From Telluria antibiotica (GTDB lineage: Bacteria > Pseudomonadota > Gammaproteobacteria > Burkholderiales > Burkholderiaceae_D), in the NCBI RefSeq assembly GCF_011682055.1, contig NZ_JAAQOM010000011.1:1-64000 (forward strand): DNA of 64,000 nt, written 5' to 3'. Below the pieces are notes generated by a model, which had not been told where the DNA came from, did no database searches, and saw nothing but the letters and a program-made list of their open reading frames with translations. Below are positions 44,728 through 55,076 of the stretch, one piece after another (positions within the stretch are counted from its first letter, which is position 1; the number at the start of each line of letters is the position of its first letter). The position numbers and the translations under genes are program-made.

Positions 44728-45444
44728 ATGAGCGAGCCGCAAACGGAACACGAACTCAAGCCCCAGGAATTCGAATTCGAATCGATGCATTTGCAGGTCG
44801 GCGTACGCCTGCAATTCATCACGCACCGGACCTTGAAGCCCGTCCAGCATTTCTCGACGCTGATCGGCTGGCTGAAGGACGAATACCTGATCGTCAAGAT
44901 GCCGATGGACAGCGGCGCGCCCATCGCACTGGTCGAAGGCGAGCGGGTGACGATACGCGTGTTCTCCGGCATCCACGTATGCTCGTTCGCGTGCACGGTC
45001 GAGCGCGTGTTCGGCCGGCCGCTGTCGTACCTACACATCTCGTTCCCCCGCACGATCCAGGGCACGAGCCTGCGCACGGCGATCAGGGTCAAGGTCGACA
45101 TTCCCGCCAGGATCGTCCCGGTGAACGGCGCCGCCGCCGCCGCCGACTGCCTGTTGACGAACCTGAGCGTGAGCGGCGCGCGCATCGAATCGCAGAAGAG
45201 CCTGCCGCAGGACGAGGACGAATTCGACCTGGAATTCGTGCTGCTGGCGCCGCCCAACAACCAGGAAGTGCGCGTCCGCGCGCGGTCGACCGTGCGGAAT
45301 ATCAGCGCGCTGTCCACGGCAGCGGAACAGGCCGAGGGCTTTGCCTATGGCGTGCAGTTCTCGGGGCTGAATCCGGCGCACTACACGTTGCTGCAGAACC
45401 TCACGTATGAGGCGTTGCTGGCGGATCGGCAGAAGATCGTCTGA
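44728..45444 (+). CDS. YcgR-type PilZ domain c-di-GMP receptor
   Basis: 238 residues. An N-terminal YcgR-like domain (about 20-115) is followed by a PilZ domain. The c-di-GMP-binding motifs RTAIR (RxxxR) and NLSVSG (D/NxSxxG) are both present. YcgR proteins slow the flagellar motor when c-di-GMP rises. Monocistronic, between the S9 peptidase and the oligosaccharyltransferase gene. It links to the c-di-GMP enzyme at 169-2748 and to the motility genes nearby only by theme. Confidence 0.88.
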   Translation: MSEPQTEHELKPQEFEFESMHLQVGVRLQFITHRTLKPVQHFSTLIGWLKDEYLIVKMPMDSGAPIALVEGERVTIRVFSGIHVCSFACTVERVFGRPLSYLHISFPRTIQGTSLRTAIRVKVDIPARIVPVNGAAAAADCLLTNLSVSGARIESQKSLPQDEDEFDLEFVLLAPPNNQEVRVRARSTVRNISALSTAAEQAEGFAYGVQFSGLNPAHYTLLQNLTYEALLADRQKIV

Positions 45445-45463
45445 GGCCGACTCGGACGTTCGT

Positions 45464-46921
45464 TCAGAAGAAGCCCTGCTCCCAAAGTCGGGGCCAGCGC
45501 AGGCCTCGATTGGCGGCCGCGTTCGGCGTACCGTCATGCATCACGTCCACGATGTCGGCATACGTTCCCGCGACGAGGCTGGCCAGCGCAGCTGACAGGA
45601 CAACGACATTGGCGAGCCGCATTGCGCCCCCGGCCGCGCGTGGTGGCTGTTCCGCCGGGCTGCTCATGCGCACCCAGGCGATGGCAAAGCCCAGGTACAT
45701 GGCGATCGCGAGCTGGCTCTGGGGCATCACGATGAGGCCAGAGACCAGACCATCGACGAGCACCGCAGCGCCGCTGACGAGCAGTGCAGGCAATACAACA
45801 TTGCCGCTCTCGATGGACGCCATGCCCGCCCGCGAGCGGACGAGCGCGCGCATGCCCCGAAACAGCGCGAAGCCCAGCAACAACAGCGCCGGGAGTCCCC
45901 ATTCGGCGGCGATCTGCAGCACCCAGTCGTGCGGATGCGCCGCCCAGCGGAAGCGGGCGGCATCGTGGGCGAAGTGCATCGGACCGACGCCGAACCATGG
46001 ATGCTGGCGGCCCAGCTCGAGAGCATTAGTCCATACAAAAAAGCGCATGCTCGAAGGGTCGTTCCTGCTACGTTCGAGAGCGAATTCAAAAGCGCCAAAG
46101 CTGCCGTGCCCAGCGATCACTGGAATGATGACAAGGAAGACGACGTACATGGCGATACCGCCTGCCACAGTCAACGCGAATGTCTTCAGATACGGAACTG
46201 CGGAGCGGCGCAGCACGACCACGGCGATAATCACGCCGGCCGCAAGGCCCATGACGGTGCCACGGCCCGTGGTGGCGAAAATGCTCAGCCACCAGAGCGA
46301 GACCAGCGCCAGCCACAGGTAACGCAGGCGCGAAGCGCGCGGCGTAAGGCAGTAAAGGAGGACCAGCAACGGAAGCAGCGCCGTCTGGGTATGGTTGAAA
46401 AAACGGTGATTGCTGAAGCCTGGTGCAAAATCCAGGGGTTCAAGTTGGGTGCCCAGCGCGAAGGACGCACAATAATTGACGACGATCCGGACCGCGTGCA
46501 GCACGGCCGCGCAACCGAGCGCCTGCAATGCCATGCGCATCAGCGGAATACCGCCGCGTTGGACTTGCTCGGCGATCGCCAGTGCAATTGCCAGCAACAG
46601 TAAGAACAACGCAACCTCGACTCTGGCGTAACCGGGTGCATACGCCATTGTGGTGGAGGCTGCGCCACACGCAAAAAACAGGGCAAGCGCGCGACCGCCC
46701 CAGGACGCGCAGAAAAATTCCATCAGCGCGGCTGACCTCGCGAGAACGAGCACGAGTCCGGTCGCGAGCAATAGCGCGATTTCATGGATGCGCTGCTCAT
46801 CGTGTCCATTTCTGCTCAAGAAATTGATGCCCACGACGACGATGAGGGCGACCAAATAGCCGGCGGGCAGGATCCGCTTCCAGCCCGGAGGGTTGTCGAG
46901 TGTGGCAGTCGCGGTCGTCAT
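45464..46921 (-). CDS. O-antigen-ligase-like pilin O-oligosaccharyltransferase (PglL/TfpO type)
   Basis: 485 residues, about ten to twelve membrane helices. A large periplasmic loop holds the Wzy_C-type motif WFGVGPMHFAHDAARF followed by HPHDWVLQIAAEWGLPALL, close to the H-P-HN-LQ-L-EWG pattern of PglL and TfpO enzymes. It lies directly downstream of pilA, the classical location of tfpO/pilO. These enzymes transfer lipid-linked glycans to pilin serines in the periplasm. WaaL O-antigen ligase is an alternative. It is separated from pilA by a strong hairpin, so it is likely expressed at a lower level or independently. Confidence 0.82.
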   Translation of the reverse strand: MTTATATLDNPPGWKRILPAGYLVALIVVVGINFLSRNGHDEQRIHEIALLLATGLVLVLARSAALMEFFCASWGGRALALFFACGAASTTMAYAPGYARVEVALFLLLLAIALAIAEQVQRGGIPLMRMALQALGCAAVLHAVRIVVNYCASFALGTQLEPLDFAPGFSNHRFFNHTQTALLPLLVLLYCLTPRASRLRYLWLALVSLWWLSIFATTGRGTVMGLAAGVIIAVVVLRRSAVPYLKTFALTVAGGIAMYVVFLVIIPVIAGHGSFGAFEFALERSRNDPSSMRFFVWTNALELGRQHPWFGVGPMHFAHDAARFRWAAHPHDWVLQIAAEWGLPALLLLGFALFRGMRALVRSRAGMASIESGNVVLPALLVSGAAVLVDGLVSGLIVMPQSQLAIAMYLGFAIAWVRMSSPAEQPPRAAGGAMRLANVVVLSAALASLVAGTYADIVDVMHDGTPNAAANRGLRWPRLWEQGFF

Positions 46922-46942
46922 TGTCGTTATCGAAGATAATAA

Positions 46943-46976
46943 AAAATGCCGCTCAGCTTACACTGAGCGGCATTTT
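46943..46976 (-). terminator. Terminator of pilA
   Basis: A perfect 14-base stem AAAATGCCGCTCAG (46943-46956)/CTGAGCGGCATTTT (46963-46976) with a 6-base loop. Read from pilA it is followed by a T-rich stretch (TTATTATC). Confidence 0.9.
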
Positions 46977-47004
46977 GAGGGAATCGTCGGAAGACGAGGT
47001 CCGA

Positions 47005-47439
47005 TTAGCTCTGGCCGACGCAGACGCCCGTGGTGCCGATCAGCTTCTGCTTGATCGTATCTGCGGCGCAGGTCCAGCCACCGTCGGTGCTACGGGTCAG
47101 GACGATCTTCTGACCAGAGACGGTCGACGGACCGCCGACGATCGTGCAAGTCAGCGAGGTGCCGTCCACGTCGAACTTCGAGCAGTTCGCGGTCGGGGTG
47201 GTCGACAGGCCGACGTCGCTAGCAGCACCCGGGGTCGCGCCTTCGTTCAGCTTGACTTCAAAGGCGGTCTTGCCTGCCGACACTTCGCCCAGTGCTGCGG
47301 CGAACTTCGACTTGGCGACGTAGTCTTGGTAAGCCGGGATGGCCACGGCGGCCAGGATACCGATAATCGCGACAACGATCATCAGTTCGATCAGGGTGAA
47401 GCCGGCTTGGGCTTTCTTGACGATTTTCGGTGCTTTCAT
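47005..47439 (-). CDS. pilA: Type IV pilin major subunit
   Basis: 144 residues from the ATG at 47439. Leader [13 protein letters not shown] is cut by PilD before F14, giving mature N-terminus [20 protein letters not shown] with the conserved Glu at position 5. Four cysteines occur in the globular part; WTC...GVC could form the C-terminal disulfide loop. The chain ends GQS, a C-terminal serine like that glycosylated by TfpO in some Pseudomonas pilins. A consensus sigma-54 promoter lies about 80 bases upstream. Confidence 0.95.
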   Translation of the reverse strand: MKAPKIVKKAQAGFTLIELMIVVAIIGILAAVAIPAYQDYVAKSKFAAALGEVSAGKTAFEVKLNEGATPGAASDVGLSTTPTANCSKFDVDGTSLTCTIVGGPSTVSGQKIVLTRSTDGGWTCAADTIKQKLIGTTGVCVGQS

Positions 47440-47518
47440 GATGTCTCTCCAGGTTGGTACTGCAAAATTTAAAGGGCTGTTTCGTATCCGGTACTGCTTG
47501 CTTCTGCCCTTTCCTATA

Positions 47519-47534
47519 TGCAACCGGCGTGCCA
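47519..47534 (-). promoter_or_regulatory. Sigma-54 promoter of pilA
   Basis: On the minus strand the sequence reads TGGCACGCCGGTTGCA, a full -24/-12 match with GG and GC ten bases apart. Predicted start near 47507, leaving about 67 bases of leader. pilA is RpoN/PilR-controlled in other bacteria. Confidence 0.9.
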
Positions 47535-47609
47535 GGTCATTTCCACACGGAATCGTTATCGCCGTGCTAATAAATTGTGGTTTTTGGTGTATTTTTTGCC
47601 TTATTGCCT

Positions 47610-47682
47610 GACAATTTTTGTCACGGAACTTGGCGAAAATTGTCGGGAGGACGAATTTTGTTGAGCCGCGACAAAAAGTGTC
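47610..47682 (-). promoter_or_regulatory. Putative PilR binding cluster upstream of pilA
   Basis: Two palindromes of form GACA-N5-TGTC at 47610-47622 and 47670-47682, with a single TGTC at 47641-47644 between them. PilR sites in Pseudomonas are described as repeats of (C/G)TGTC, and the location upstream of the sigma-54 promoter fits. Assignment to PilR is inference. Confidence 0.55.
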
Positions 47683-47704
47683 GCTCCGTCGTGCCAGCTG
47701 GACG

Positions 47705-47735
47705 AAAAAAAACGGGACGCCGAAGCGTCCCGTTT
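47705..47735 (-). terminator. Terminator of sucCD
   Basis: In RNA sense for sucD: AAACGGGACGC, UUCG tetraloop, GCGUCCCGUUU, then a U-run. Stem arms at 47710-47720 and 47725-47735. Confidence 0.93.
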
Positions 47736-47757
47736 CAATGGATGCGAATCCGCAGGA

Positions 47758-48639
47758 TTACAGCATCGCCTTCAGCAGACGAGCCATTTCCGACGGGTTC
47801 TTGGTAACCGTGATACCGCAGGCTTCCATGATTTCCAGCTTGGCTTGTGCCGTGTCGGCACCACCCGAGATCAGCGCGCCGGCGTGGCCCATGCGCTTGC
47901 CCGGCGGCGCGGTGACGCCGGCGATGAAGCCGACGACCGGCTTCTTCATGTTGTCCTTGATCCAGTACGCGGCGTTCGCCTCGTCCGGGCCGCCGATTTC
48001 GCCGATCATGATGACGGCGTCCGTGTCCGGATCGTCGTTGAACATCTTCATCACGTCAATGTGCTTCAGGCCGTTGATCGGGTCGCCGCCGATGCCGACT
48101 GCCGACGACTGGCCCAGGCCCAGCGCCGTCAGCTGGCCAACGGCTTCATACGTCAGCGTGCCCGAACGCGACACGACGCCGATGCGGCCCTTCTTGTGGA
48201 TGTGACCCGGCATGATGCCGATCTTGATCTCGTCCGGCGTGATCAGGCCCGGGCAGTTCGGGCCCAGCAGCAGGGTCTTCGAACCGGCCTTGGCCATGCG
48301 GTCCTTGACTTCCATCATGTCGCGGACGGGGATGCCTTCGGTGATGCAGATTGCCAGGTCCAGCTCGGCTTCCACGGCTTCCCAGATGGCGGCGGCGGCG
48401 CCTGCCGGCGGAACGTAGATCACGGAGACGGTCGCGCCCGTGTTCTGCTTGGCTTCCTTGACGCTCGCGAAGATGGGGATGCCCTCGAAGTCTTCACCGG
48501 CTTTCTTCGGGTTCACGCCTGCGACGAAGGCTTCACGGCCGTTCGCGTAGTCGCGGCACATGCGCGTGTGGAATTGGCCGGTCTTGCCGGTGATGCCTTG
48601 GGTGATGACTTTGGTGTCTTTGTTAATCAGAATCGACAT
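47758..48639 (-). CDS. sucD: Succinyl-CoA synthetase alpha subunit
   Basis: 293 residues. With SucC it converts succinyl-CoA to succinate with ATP or GTP formation in the TCA cycle. [13 protein letters not shown] is the CoA-binding start, PNCPGLITP follows, and [10 protein letters not shown] contains the phospho-histidine. It follows sucC by 17 bases. A UUCG-loop terminator lies after the stop. Confidence 0.96.
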   Translation of the reverse strand: MSILINKDTKVITQGITGKTGQFHTRMCRDYANGREAFVAGVNPKKAGEDFEGIPIFASVKEAKQNTGATVSVIYVPPAGAAAAIWEAVEAELDLAICITEGIPVRDMMEVKDRMAKAGSKTLLLGPNCPGLITPDEIKIGIMPGHIHKKGRIGVVSRSGTLTYEAVGQLTALGLGQSSAVGIGGDPINGLKHIDVMKMFNDDPDTDAVIMIGEIGGPDEANAAYWIKDNMKKPVVGFIAGVTAPPGKRMGHAGALISGGADTAQAKLEIMEACGITVTKNPSEMARLLKAML

Positions 48640-48656
48640 TTTATTTCCTTCGCGAA

Positions 48657-49826
<1,170 letters not shown>

Positions 49827-49909
49827 GCTGGCTTCCCTTCTTCTGTTACTGATGTAGTTTAGAAATGCGGTTTAAATTGCGACAAACCCGGAGTCTACTC
49901 CGGACAACA

Positions 49910-50467
49910 CTACCCCGGCACCGCCTTGAGAGCCCAGCGCGGATAGTAGGTTTCGACGGCAGGGCCATCGAGACGCAGCGCGTGGCAGCGGTCCAGTTCA
50001 TAAGGCCGTTCGGTCGAAGTCTCGGCCGAGCGGTTGGCCATCGCGTCATCGGCGAAGGCCTGGATTGCCGCGGTGGGCAGGACTTGCGCGAGTTCGGTCA
50101 GGTGGGTGCAGCCGAGGACCCCGGACAGGCGATCTTTCAGATGCAATCGGAAATGTTTCAGCAGCGATAAGCCAATGAGCTTTTTGTAGGCAGGGCCGAT
50201 GGTGTCGCAATAACCGGGATAGGGGACGGCATCGGACGCCGCTTCGGCGTCGACGATGGTCATGTCGCGGTCGATGGTCACGCGCAGCTTGAGTTCGTGC
50301 ACAGGCAAGCCGGCCGGACGAGGGCCGGAAGGCAGGGCGATGTCGTGCGTCTTGGTGTCGCGGATGCAGGCGTCGAGGTCCCACAGGCCATCATCGCGCG
50401 CGAACACGTCGACAGTAATGGCGCGCGTGTGCCGAGGCTTACGCGGAGCGGGTGGAGACAGGGGCAT
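49910..50467 (-). CDS. DUF2889 family protein
   Basis: 185 residues from the ATG at 50467. No membrane segment or signal. RHTRAITVDVFARDDGLWDLDACIRDTK at the start and CTHLTELAQVLPTAAIQ later match the conserved pattern I associate with DUF2889 proteins of betaproteobacteria. Function unknown. An upstream in-frame extension to 50701 looks non-coding. It lies between recX and sucC. Confidence 0.72.
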   Translation of the reverse strand: MPLSPPAPRKPRHTRAITVDVFARDDGLWDLDACIRDTKTHDIALPSGPRPAGLPVHELKLRVTIDRDMTIVDAEAASDAVPYPGYCDTIGPAYKKLIGLSLLKHFRLHLKDRLSGVLGCTHLTELAQVLPTAAIQAFADDAMANRSAETSTERPYELDRCHALRLDGPAVETYYPRWALKAVPG

Positions 50468-50769
50468 AAACACCAATGCCGGAATGCGGCGAAAAAATTT
50501 GCAGCCGTTGTGCCTGATGCACGTTGCCGCAGCTTCTACGGCAACAACCGCTCTTGCGGCGCTGCTTAAACCATGAAAGTTTAGCACAGGGTGCCGGGCT
50601 GTGCACCGAATCCTCGGTGACACAAGGGTTTTTGGAAGGAAGATCGGGGGAGATGTTGCTAGGTTGTGATGACGAAACCGCAAATGTGCGCGCATTGTCA
50701 CGTCACCGGACTGTCATAAACAAAGCGGCAGTCGGTCATTCACAAAGAAGAGATCAGTGGACCGGCGAA
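50468..50769. other. Intergenic region between DUF2889 gene and recX
   Basis: 302 bases. No gene, tRNA, terminator or REP-like element was recognised. It lies downstream of recX and upstream of the DUF2889 gene. Confidence 0.4.
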
Positions 50770-51225
50770 TCAGAACTCGTCGTCGTCGCCACCCCGCAGC
50801 GCGGCACGGACCGCACTCTGGGAAAAACCACGTTGCAGCAGGAAGCGCATCTGCTTGCCGCGCTCTTCGGCGTCTTGCGGGACGGTGCCGAACTTGCGGC
50901 GCCAGACTTCCCGCGCCCGTTTGATTTCCGTTTCCTTCAATCCGGACTTGAGTTCGTCGAGCGCCTCGCCCTTCACGCCGTGCTGCTGGAGTTCGGACAG
51001 TACCCGGCTGTTGCCGTAGCGGCCGGCACGCCGGTGCACGAGCGACTCGGCAAACCGTTCCTGCGACAGCCAGTTGTTCTTTTCGAGGAAATCGAGGAGG
51101 GCTTCGACGTCGTCGCCCTCCTCCGCATAACGGGACAATTTGCGCGCCAGCTCGAGCCGGCTGTGCTCGCGCGTCGACAGATACTTCAACGCGCGAGCCT
51201 TGAGGCTCAGCTGCTGGCGCACCAT
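50770..51225 (-). CDS. recX: Regulatory protein RecX
   Basis: 151 residues. It binds RecA filaments and inhibits recombinase activity. Three-helix repeats with [46 protein letters not shown], and [20 protein letters not shown]. It starts 9 bases after the recA stop and must be co-transcribed by readthrough. Confidence 0.92.
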   Translation of the reverse strand: MVRQQLSLKARALKYLSTREHSRLELARKLSRYAEEGDDVEALLDFLEKNNWLSQERFAESLVHRRAGRYGNSRVLSELQQHGVKGEALDELKSGLKETEIKRAREVWRRKFGTVPQDAEERGKQMRFLLQRGFSQSAVRAALRGGDDDEF

Positions 51226-51234
51226 CAGGGACGA

Positions 51235-52308
51235 TTACTCGTCGCCGACGACGGACAGCTGGGGCGCATCACCGGCCGGGGCCGGCGGCAGTTCGCGCAC
51301 GCCGAGGGCCGCACGGACCTTGTTTTCGATCTCGCGTGCCAGTGCCGGACGCTCGCGCAGGAAGATACGGGCGTTGTCCTTGCCTTGGCCGATGCGTTCG
51401 CCGTTATAGCTGTACCACGAACCCGACTTCTCGACGATCTTGTTGTCCACGCCCAGGTCGATGATCTCGCCTTCGCGCGACGTGCCTTCGCCATACAGGA
51501 TGTCGAAGTGCGCTTCCTTGAACGGCGGCGCGATCTTGTTCTTGACGACCTTGACCTTGGTTTCGTTACCGATCACCTCGTCACCCGTCTTGATCGAACC
51601 GGTACGGCGGATGTCCAGGCGCACGGAGGCGTAGAACTTCAGCGCGTTACCGCCCGTCGTCGTTTCCGGGCTGCCGAACATGACGCCGATCTTCATACGG
51701 ATCTGGTTAATGAAGATCACCAGCGTGTTCGTACGGTTGATCGATGCGGTCAGCTTGCGCAGCGCCTGCGACATCAGGCGGGCTTGCAGGCCCGGCAGCG
51801 AATCGCCCATGTCGCCTTCGATCTCGGCGCGCGGCGTCAGCGCCGCCACCGAGTCGATGACCACCATGTCGACGCTGCCCGAACGCACGAGGGCGTCCGT
51901 GATTTCCAGTGCCTGCTCACCCGTGTCCGGCTGCGAGATCAGCAGCTCGTCCAGCTTGATACCCAGCTTTTGCGCATAGGTCACGTCCAGCGCGTGCTCG
52001 GCGTCGATGAACGCGCAGGTGCCGCCCAGCTTTTGCATCTGGGCGATGGTCTGCAAGGTCAGCGTCGTCTTGCCCGACGATTCCGGACCGTAGATCTCGA
52101 CGATACGGCCACGCGGAAGGCCGCCGACGCCGAGGGCGATGTCCAGGCCCAGCGAGCCGGTCGAGACGGTTTGCACTTCCTCGACAGGCGCATTGGTATC
52201 CATGCGCATCACCGAGCCTTTGCCGAATTGCTTTTCAATCTGCGCGAGGGCTGCTGCCAGCGCCTTGCCCTTCTCGGCTGCATTTACTGCGGATTTTTTG
52301 TCGTCCAT
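51235..52308 (-). CDS. recA: Recombinase A
   Basis: 357 residues. Strand exchange protein and LexA co-protease. Walker A GPESSGKT at 74-81, [19 protein letters not shown] with Walker B, loop L2 region [21 protein letters not shown], and an acidic C-terminus. Upstream lies a LexA box overlapping a sigma-70 promoter. recX follows. Confidence 0.98.
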   Translation of the reverse strand: MDDKKSAVNAAEKGKALAAALAQIEKQFGKGSVMRMDTNAPVEEVQTVSTGSLGLDIALGVGGLPRGRIVEIYGPESSGKTTLTLQTIAQMQKLGGTCAFIDAEHALDVTYAQKLGIKLDELLISQPDTGEQALEITDALVRSGSVDMVVIDSVAALTPRAEIEGDMGDSLPGLQARLMSQALRKLTASINRTNTLVIFINQIRMKIGVMFGSPETTTGGNALKFYASVRLDIRRTGSIKTGDEVIGNETKVKVVKNKIAPPFKEAHFDILYGEGTSREGEIIDLGVDNKIVEKSGSWYSYNGERIGQGKDNARIFLRERPALAREIENKVRAALGVRELPPAPAGDAPQLSVVGDE

Positions 52309-52370
52309 AACTTTCTTTCTGTCCTAGAGTGAACCAAGGTGTGGGCCGCTCGCGCGATTTCAATAGGAAG

Positions 52371-52390
52371 TACTGTATAAAATCCCAGTG
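52371..52390. promoter_or_regulatory. LexA (SOS) box of recA
   Basis: TACTGTATAAAATCCCAGTG fits the CTGT-N8-ACAG SOS box with one core mismatch. It overlaps the recA -10 element, as expected for repression. Confidence 0.82.
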
Positions 52391-52400
52391 GTTTTGGCAA
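52372..52400 (-). promoter_or_regulatory. recA sigma-70 promoter
   Basis: Minus-strand TTGCCA (52395-52400) and TACAGT (52372-52377) are separated by exactly 17 bases. The start of transcription would be near 52365, leaving about 57 bases of leader. Confidence 0.82.
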
Positions 52401-52496
52401 GCGGTATTTGCTGTCGCTTGACCGATTCGACATGTTGCGTAACTTGACACACAATAAGCGGGTAAGCGGGATCGAACAACAAAAGCCGGGGGAGCG

Positions 52497-53219
52497 ATGC
52501 GTATTTTACTTGCCGAAGATGATAGCGTGTTGGCCGACGGGCTGACGCGCTCCTTGCGCCAGTCCGGCTATGCGATCGATTGCGTGAAGAACGGGCAGGA
52601 TGCCGACACGGCGCTGTCCACGCAGGAATTCGACTTGCTGATCCTCGACCTCGGCCTGCCCAGGCTGTCCGGCCTCGACGTGCTGCGCCGCCTACGCGCG
52701 CGCGGGTCGCTCCTGCCCGTGCTGATCCTGACGGCGGCCGACTCCATCGAGCAGCGCGTGGGCGGCCTCGATGCCGGCGCCGACGACTACATGCCGAAGC
52801 CGTTCGCCCTGTCGGAGCTGGAAGCCCGCGTGCGCGCCCTCACCCGCCGCGGCCAGGGCGGCGGCTCCACCGTGATCCGCCACGGCCCGCTCGTGTACGA
52901 CCAGGTCGGCCGCAGCGCCTACATCAATGACCAGATGCTCGACCTCTCCGCGCGCGAGCTGGGCCTGCTGGAGATCCTGCTGGCACGCACGGGGCGCCTC
53001 GTCTCGAAGGAGCAGTTGGTCGACCACCTGTGCGAATGGGGCGAGGAAGTGTCGAACAATGCCATCGAGGTGTACGTGCACCGCCTGCGCAAGAAGATCG
53101 AGACGGACGGCATCCGCATCGCCACCGTGCGCGGCCTCGGTTACTGCCTCGAGCGCTATTCCGACAATGCCCGCGACGGCGCTCGCAAGAGCACCGACGC
53201 GGCCAGCCCCCACAAGTGA
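52497..53219 (+). CDS. OmpR-family response regulator (TctD/QseB-like)
   Basis: 240 residues. Receiver domain with D51 phospho-acceptor (LILDLGLPRLSGLDVL), K-P switch at MPKPF, then a winged-helix DNA-binding domain with NAIEVYVHRLRKKIE and VRGLGYCLE. The 3' end overlaps the sensor kinase start as GTGA. The downstream symporter genes are the obvious regulatory target. GGGGGAG at 52488-52494 provides the ribosome binding site. Confidence 0.92.
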   Translation: MRILLAEDDSVLADGLTRSLRQSGYAIDCVKNGQDADTALSTQEFDLLILDLGLPRLSGLDVLRRLRARGSLLPVLILTAADSIEQRVGGLDAGADDYMPKPFALSELEARVRALTRRGQGGGSTVIRHGPLVYDQVGRSAYINDQMLDLSARELGLLEILLARTGRLVSKEQLVDHLCEWGEEVSNNAIEVYVHRLRKKIETDGIRIATVRGLGYCLERYSDNARDGARKSTDAASPHK

Positions 53220-54781
53220 AGCTGTTGAGGCGGCGCCCGGCCGGACCGGATCCGCGCGCCGCCGCGGAGCCGCTCGAATCGCTGTACGTGCCGCCGCAGC
53301 CCGAGCCGGAAGAAAGCATCCAGCACTCGCTGTTCGGCGAAATCCTCGACTGGATGCTGGCCCCGCTGCTGTTGCTCTGGCCGATGAGCATCGCCATCAC
53401 CTACCTCGTCGCGAAGTCGATCGCGAATCAACCGTTCGACCATGCGCTGGAAGACAGCGTCACGGTGCTTGCCCAGCAGGTCAAGGAAGTGGACGGCAAG
53501 GTCGTGGCACGCATCGGCGGCACGGCGCGCGACATCCTGCGTGCCGACGACGTCGACAGCGTCTATTTCCAGATCAGCGGCCCGCGCGGCGAAATCGTCG
53601 ACGGCGACCGCGACCTGCCGCTGCCGAACCCCGACGACGCCGAGCGCAGCGGCCGCGTGCACTTCCGCACCGAGACGCTGCACGGCGCCCCGGTGCGCAT
53701 CGCCTACGCCTGGGTCAACCTGCAGCCGCTGCTGGACGCGTCCGAGGAACCGCGCCTGGCCCTCGTGCAGGTGGCGGAAACGCTGGACAAGCGGGCGCAG
53801 CTCGCCAACGAGATCATCAAGGGCGTGATCCTGCCCCAGTTCATCATCCTGCCCGTGATCCTGGCGCTCGTCTGGTTCGCCCTGTCGCGCGGGCTGTCGC
53901 CGCTCGCGCAGCTGCAGGAGCGCATCCGCGCGCGCCCGCCGGACGATCTGTCTCCGATCGATTCGCGCCAGGTGCCGGAAGAGATCTCGCCGCTCGTGGG
54001 CTCGCTGAACGACATGCTGGCACGCCTCGCCCACACGATCGACGCGCAGAAGCGCTTCATCGCCGACGCCGCGCACCAGATGAAGACGCCGCTGGCGGGC
54101 ATGCGCATGCAATCCGAGCTGGCGCTGCGCCAGGTCGATCCGAACGAGATCCACCGCTCGCTGGAACAGCTGGCCAAGAGTTCGGAATCGGCCACGCGGC
54201 TCGTGAACCAGCTGCTGGCGCTCGCGCGCGCCGAGAACCAGCCGCACGCGGGCCTCGCGCTGGCCCCGCTCGACCTCGCCGCGCTCGCGCGCGACGTCGT
54301 GCAGGACTGGGTGCAAGCCTCGTTCGCGCACGAGATCGATCTCGGCTACGAAGTGATCGGCGACCCGCCGGAAATCGCCGGCAGCGCCATGATGCTGCGC
54401 GAGCTGCTGTCGAACCTGATCGACAACGCGCTGCGCTACACGCCGCCCGGCGGCAGCGTCACCGTGCGCGTGCGCGGCACGAACATTGGCCAGGGCAACC
54501 AGGCGCTGCTCGAAGTCGAGGACACGGGCCCCGGCATCGCACCCGCCGAGCGCCACCACGTGTTCGAGCGCTTCTACCGCATCCTCGGATCGAGCGCGCC
54601 CGGCTCCGGCCTGGGCCTCGCCATCGTGCGCGAGATCGCGCAGCAGCACGGGGCCGAGATCGAGATCTTCAACAACCCGCGCAGCACGCACAAGAAATTC
54701 CCCGGCAGCCTGTTCCGGCTGACCTTCCCGCCCACCGTCATGCCTGACCCCGATGCCGACCGAGACCGCCCATTCATCTGA
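53216..54781 (+). CDS. Sensor histidine kinase (TctE-like)
   Basis: 521 residues from GTG at 53216, chosen for the GTGA overlap with the regulator gene. Membrane segments at about 47-66 and 210-225 flank a periplasmic sensor domain. HisKA has H287 in DAAHQMKTPLAGM. HATPase has N in LLSNLIDNALRY, EDTGPGI, and GSGLGLAIVRE. The C-terminus overlaps the small symporter subunit gene by 29 bases. It resembles kinases that sense carboxylates next to their transporter. Confidence 0.9.
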   Translation: MKLLRRRPAGPDPRAAAEPLESLYVPPQPEPEESIQHSLFGEILDWMLAPLLLLWPMSIAITYLVAKSIANQPFDHALEDSVTVLAQQVKEVDGKVVARIGGTARDILRADDVDSVYFQISGPRGEIVDGDRDLPLPNPDDAERSGRVHFRTETLHGAPVRIAYAWVNLQPLLDASEEPRLALVQVAETLDKRAQLANEIIKGVILPQFIILPVILALVWFALSRGLSPLAQLQERIRARPPDDLSPIDSRQVPEEISPLVGSLNDMLARLAHTIDAQKRFIADAAHQMKTPLAGMRMQSELALRQVDPNEIHRSLEQLAKSSESATRLVNQLLALARAENQPHAGLALAPLDLAALARDVVQDWVQASFAHEIDLGYEVIGDPPEIAGSAMMLRELLSNLIDNALRYTPPGGSVTVRVRGTNIGQGNQALLEVEDTGPGIAPAERHHVFERFYRILGSSAPGSGLGLAIVREIAQQHGAEIEIFNNPRSTHKKFPGSLFRLTFPPTVMPDPDADRDRPFI

Positions 54782-55076
54782 CCCCGACCGCGACGAGGAA
54801 CGTCGGCGTGCGCGCATCCTCGCCGCGCGCGCCGCACACTGGGCGCGCGCGCGTCGCCTCGTCGCGCTGCTGCTCGCGCTGTGGCTCGCGACGAGCTTCT
54901 GCACGGTGTTCTTCGCGCGCGACCTCGCGCACCTGTCCGTGTTCGGCTGGCCGCTGTCGTTCTACCTCGCCGCGCAGGGCGCGTCGCTGACGTACCTGGC
55001 CATCATCGGCGCGTACGCCTGGCGCATGCGCATCCTCGACCGCGACTTCGCGCGCATGCTGGAGGCGACGCCATGA
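54753..55076 (+). CDS. DUF4212 small subunit of a sodium:solute symporter
   Basis: 107 residues with two membrane helices (about 37-55 and 65-88). The LVALLLALWLATSFCTVFFARDLAHLSVFGWPLSFYLAAQG pattern is that of DUF4212 proteins, which accompany ActP-like transporters. It begins inside the kinase gene (29-base overlap) and its stop overlaps the large subunit start as ATGA, so four genes from 52497 onward form one coupled operon. Confidence 0.9.
   Translation: MPTETAHSSDPDRDEERRRARILAARAAHWARARRLVALLLALWLATSFCTVFFARDLAHLSVFGWPLSFYLAAQGASLTYLAIIGAYAWRMRILDRDFARMLEATP

Larger units (their letters stand above)
47440..47757. other. pilA upstream regulatory region and sucD 3' region
   Basis: 318 bases with no gene. 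It holds the pilA leader, its sigma-54 promoter, putative activator sites 76-175 bases upstream of the predicted start of transcription, and the sucD terminator. The segment 47540-47650 is AT-rich, which suits DNA bending between an enhancer and a sigma-54 promoter. Confidence 0.7.
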
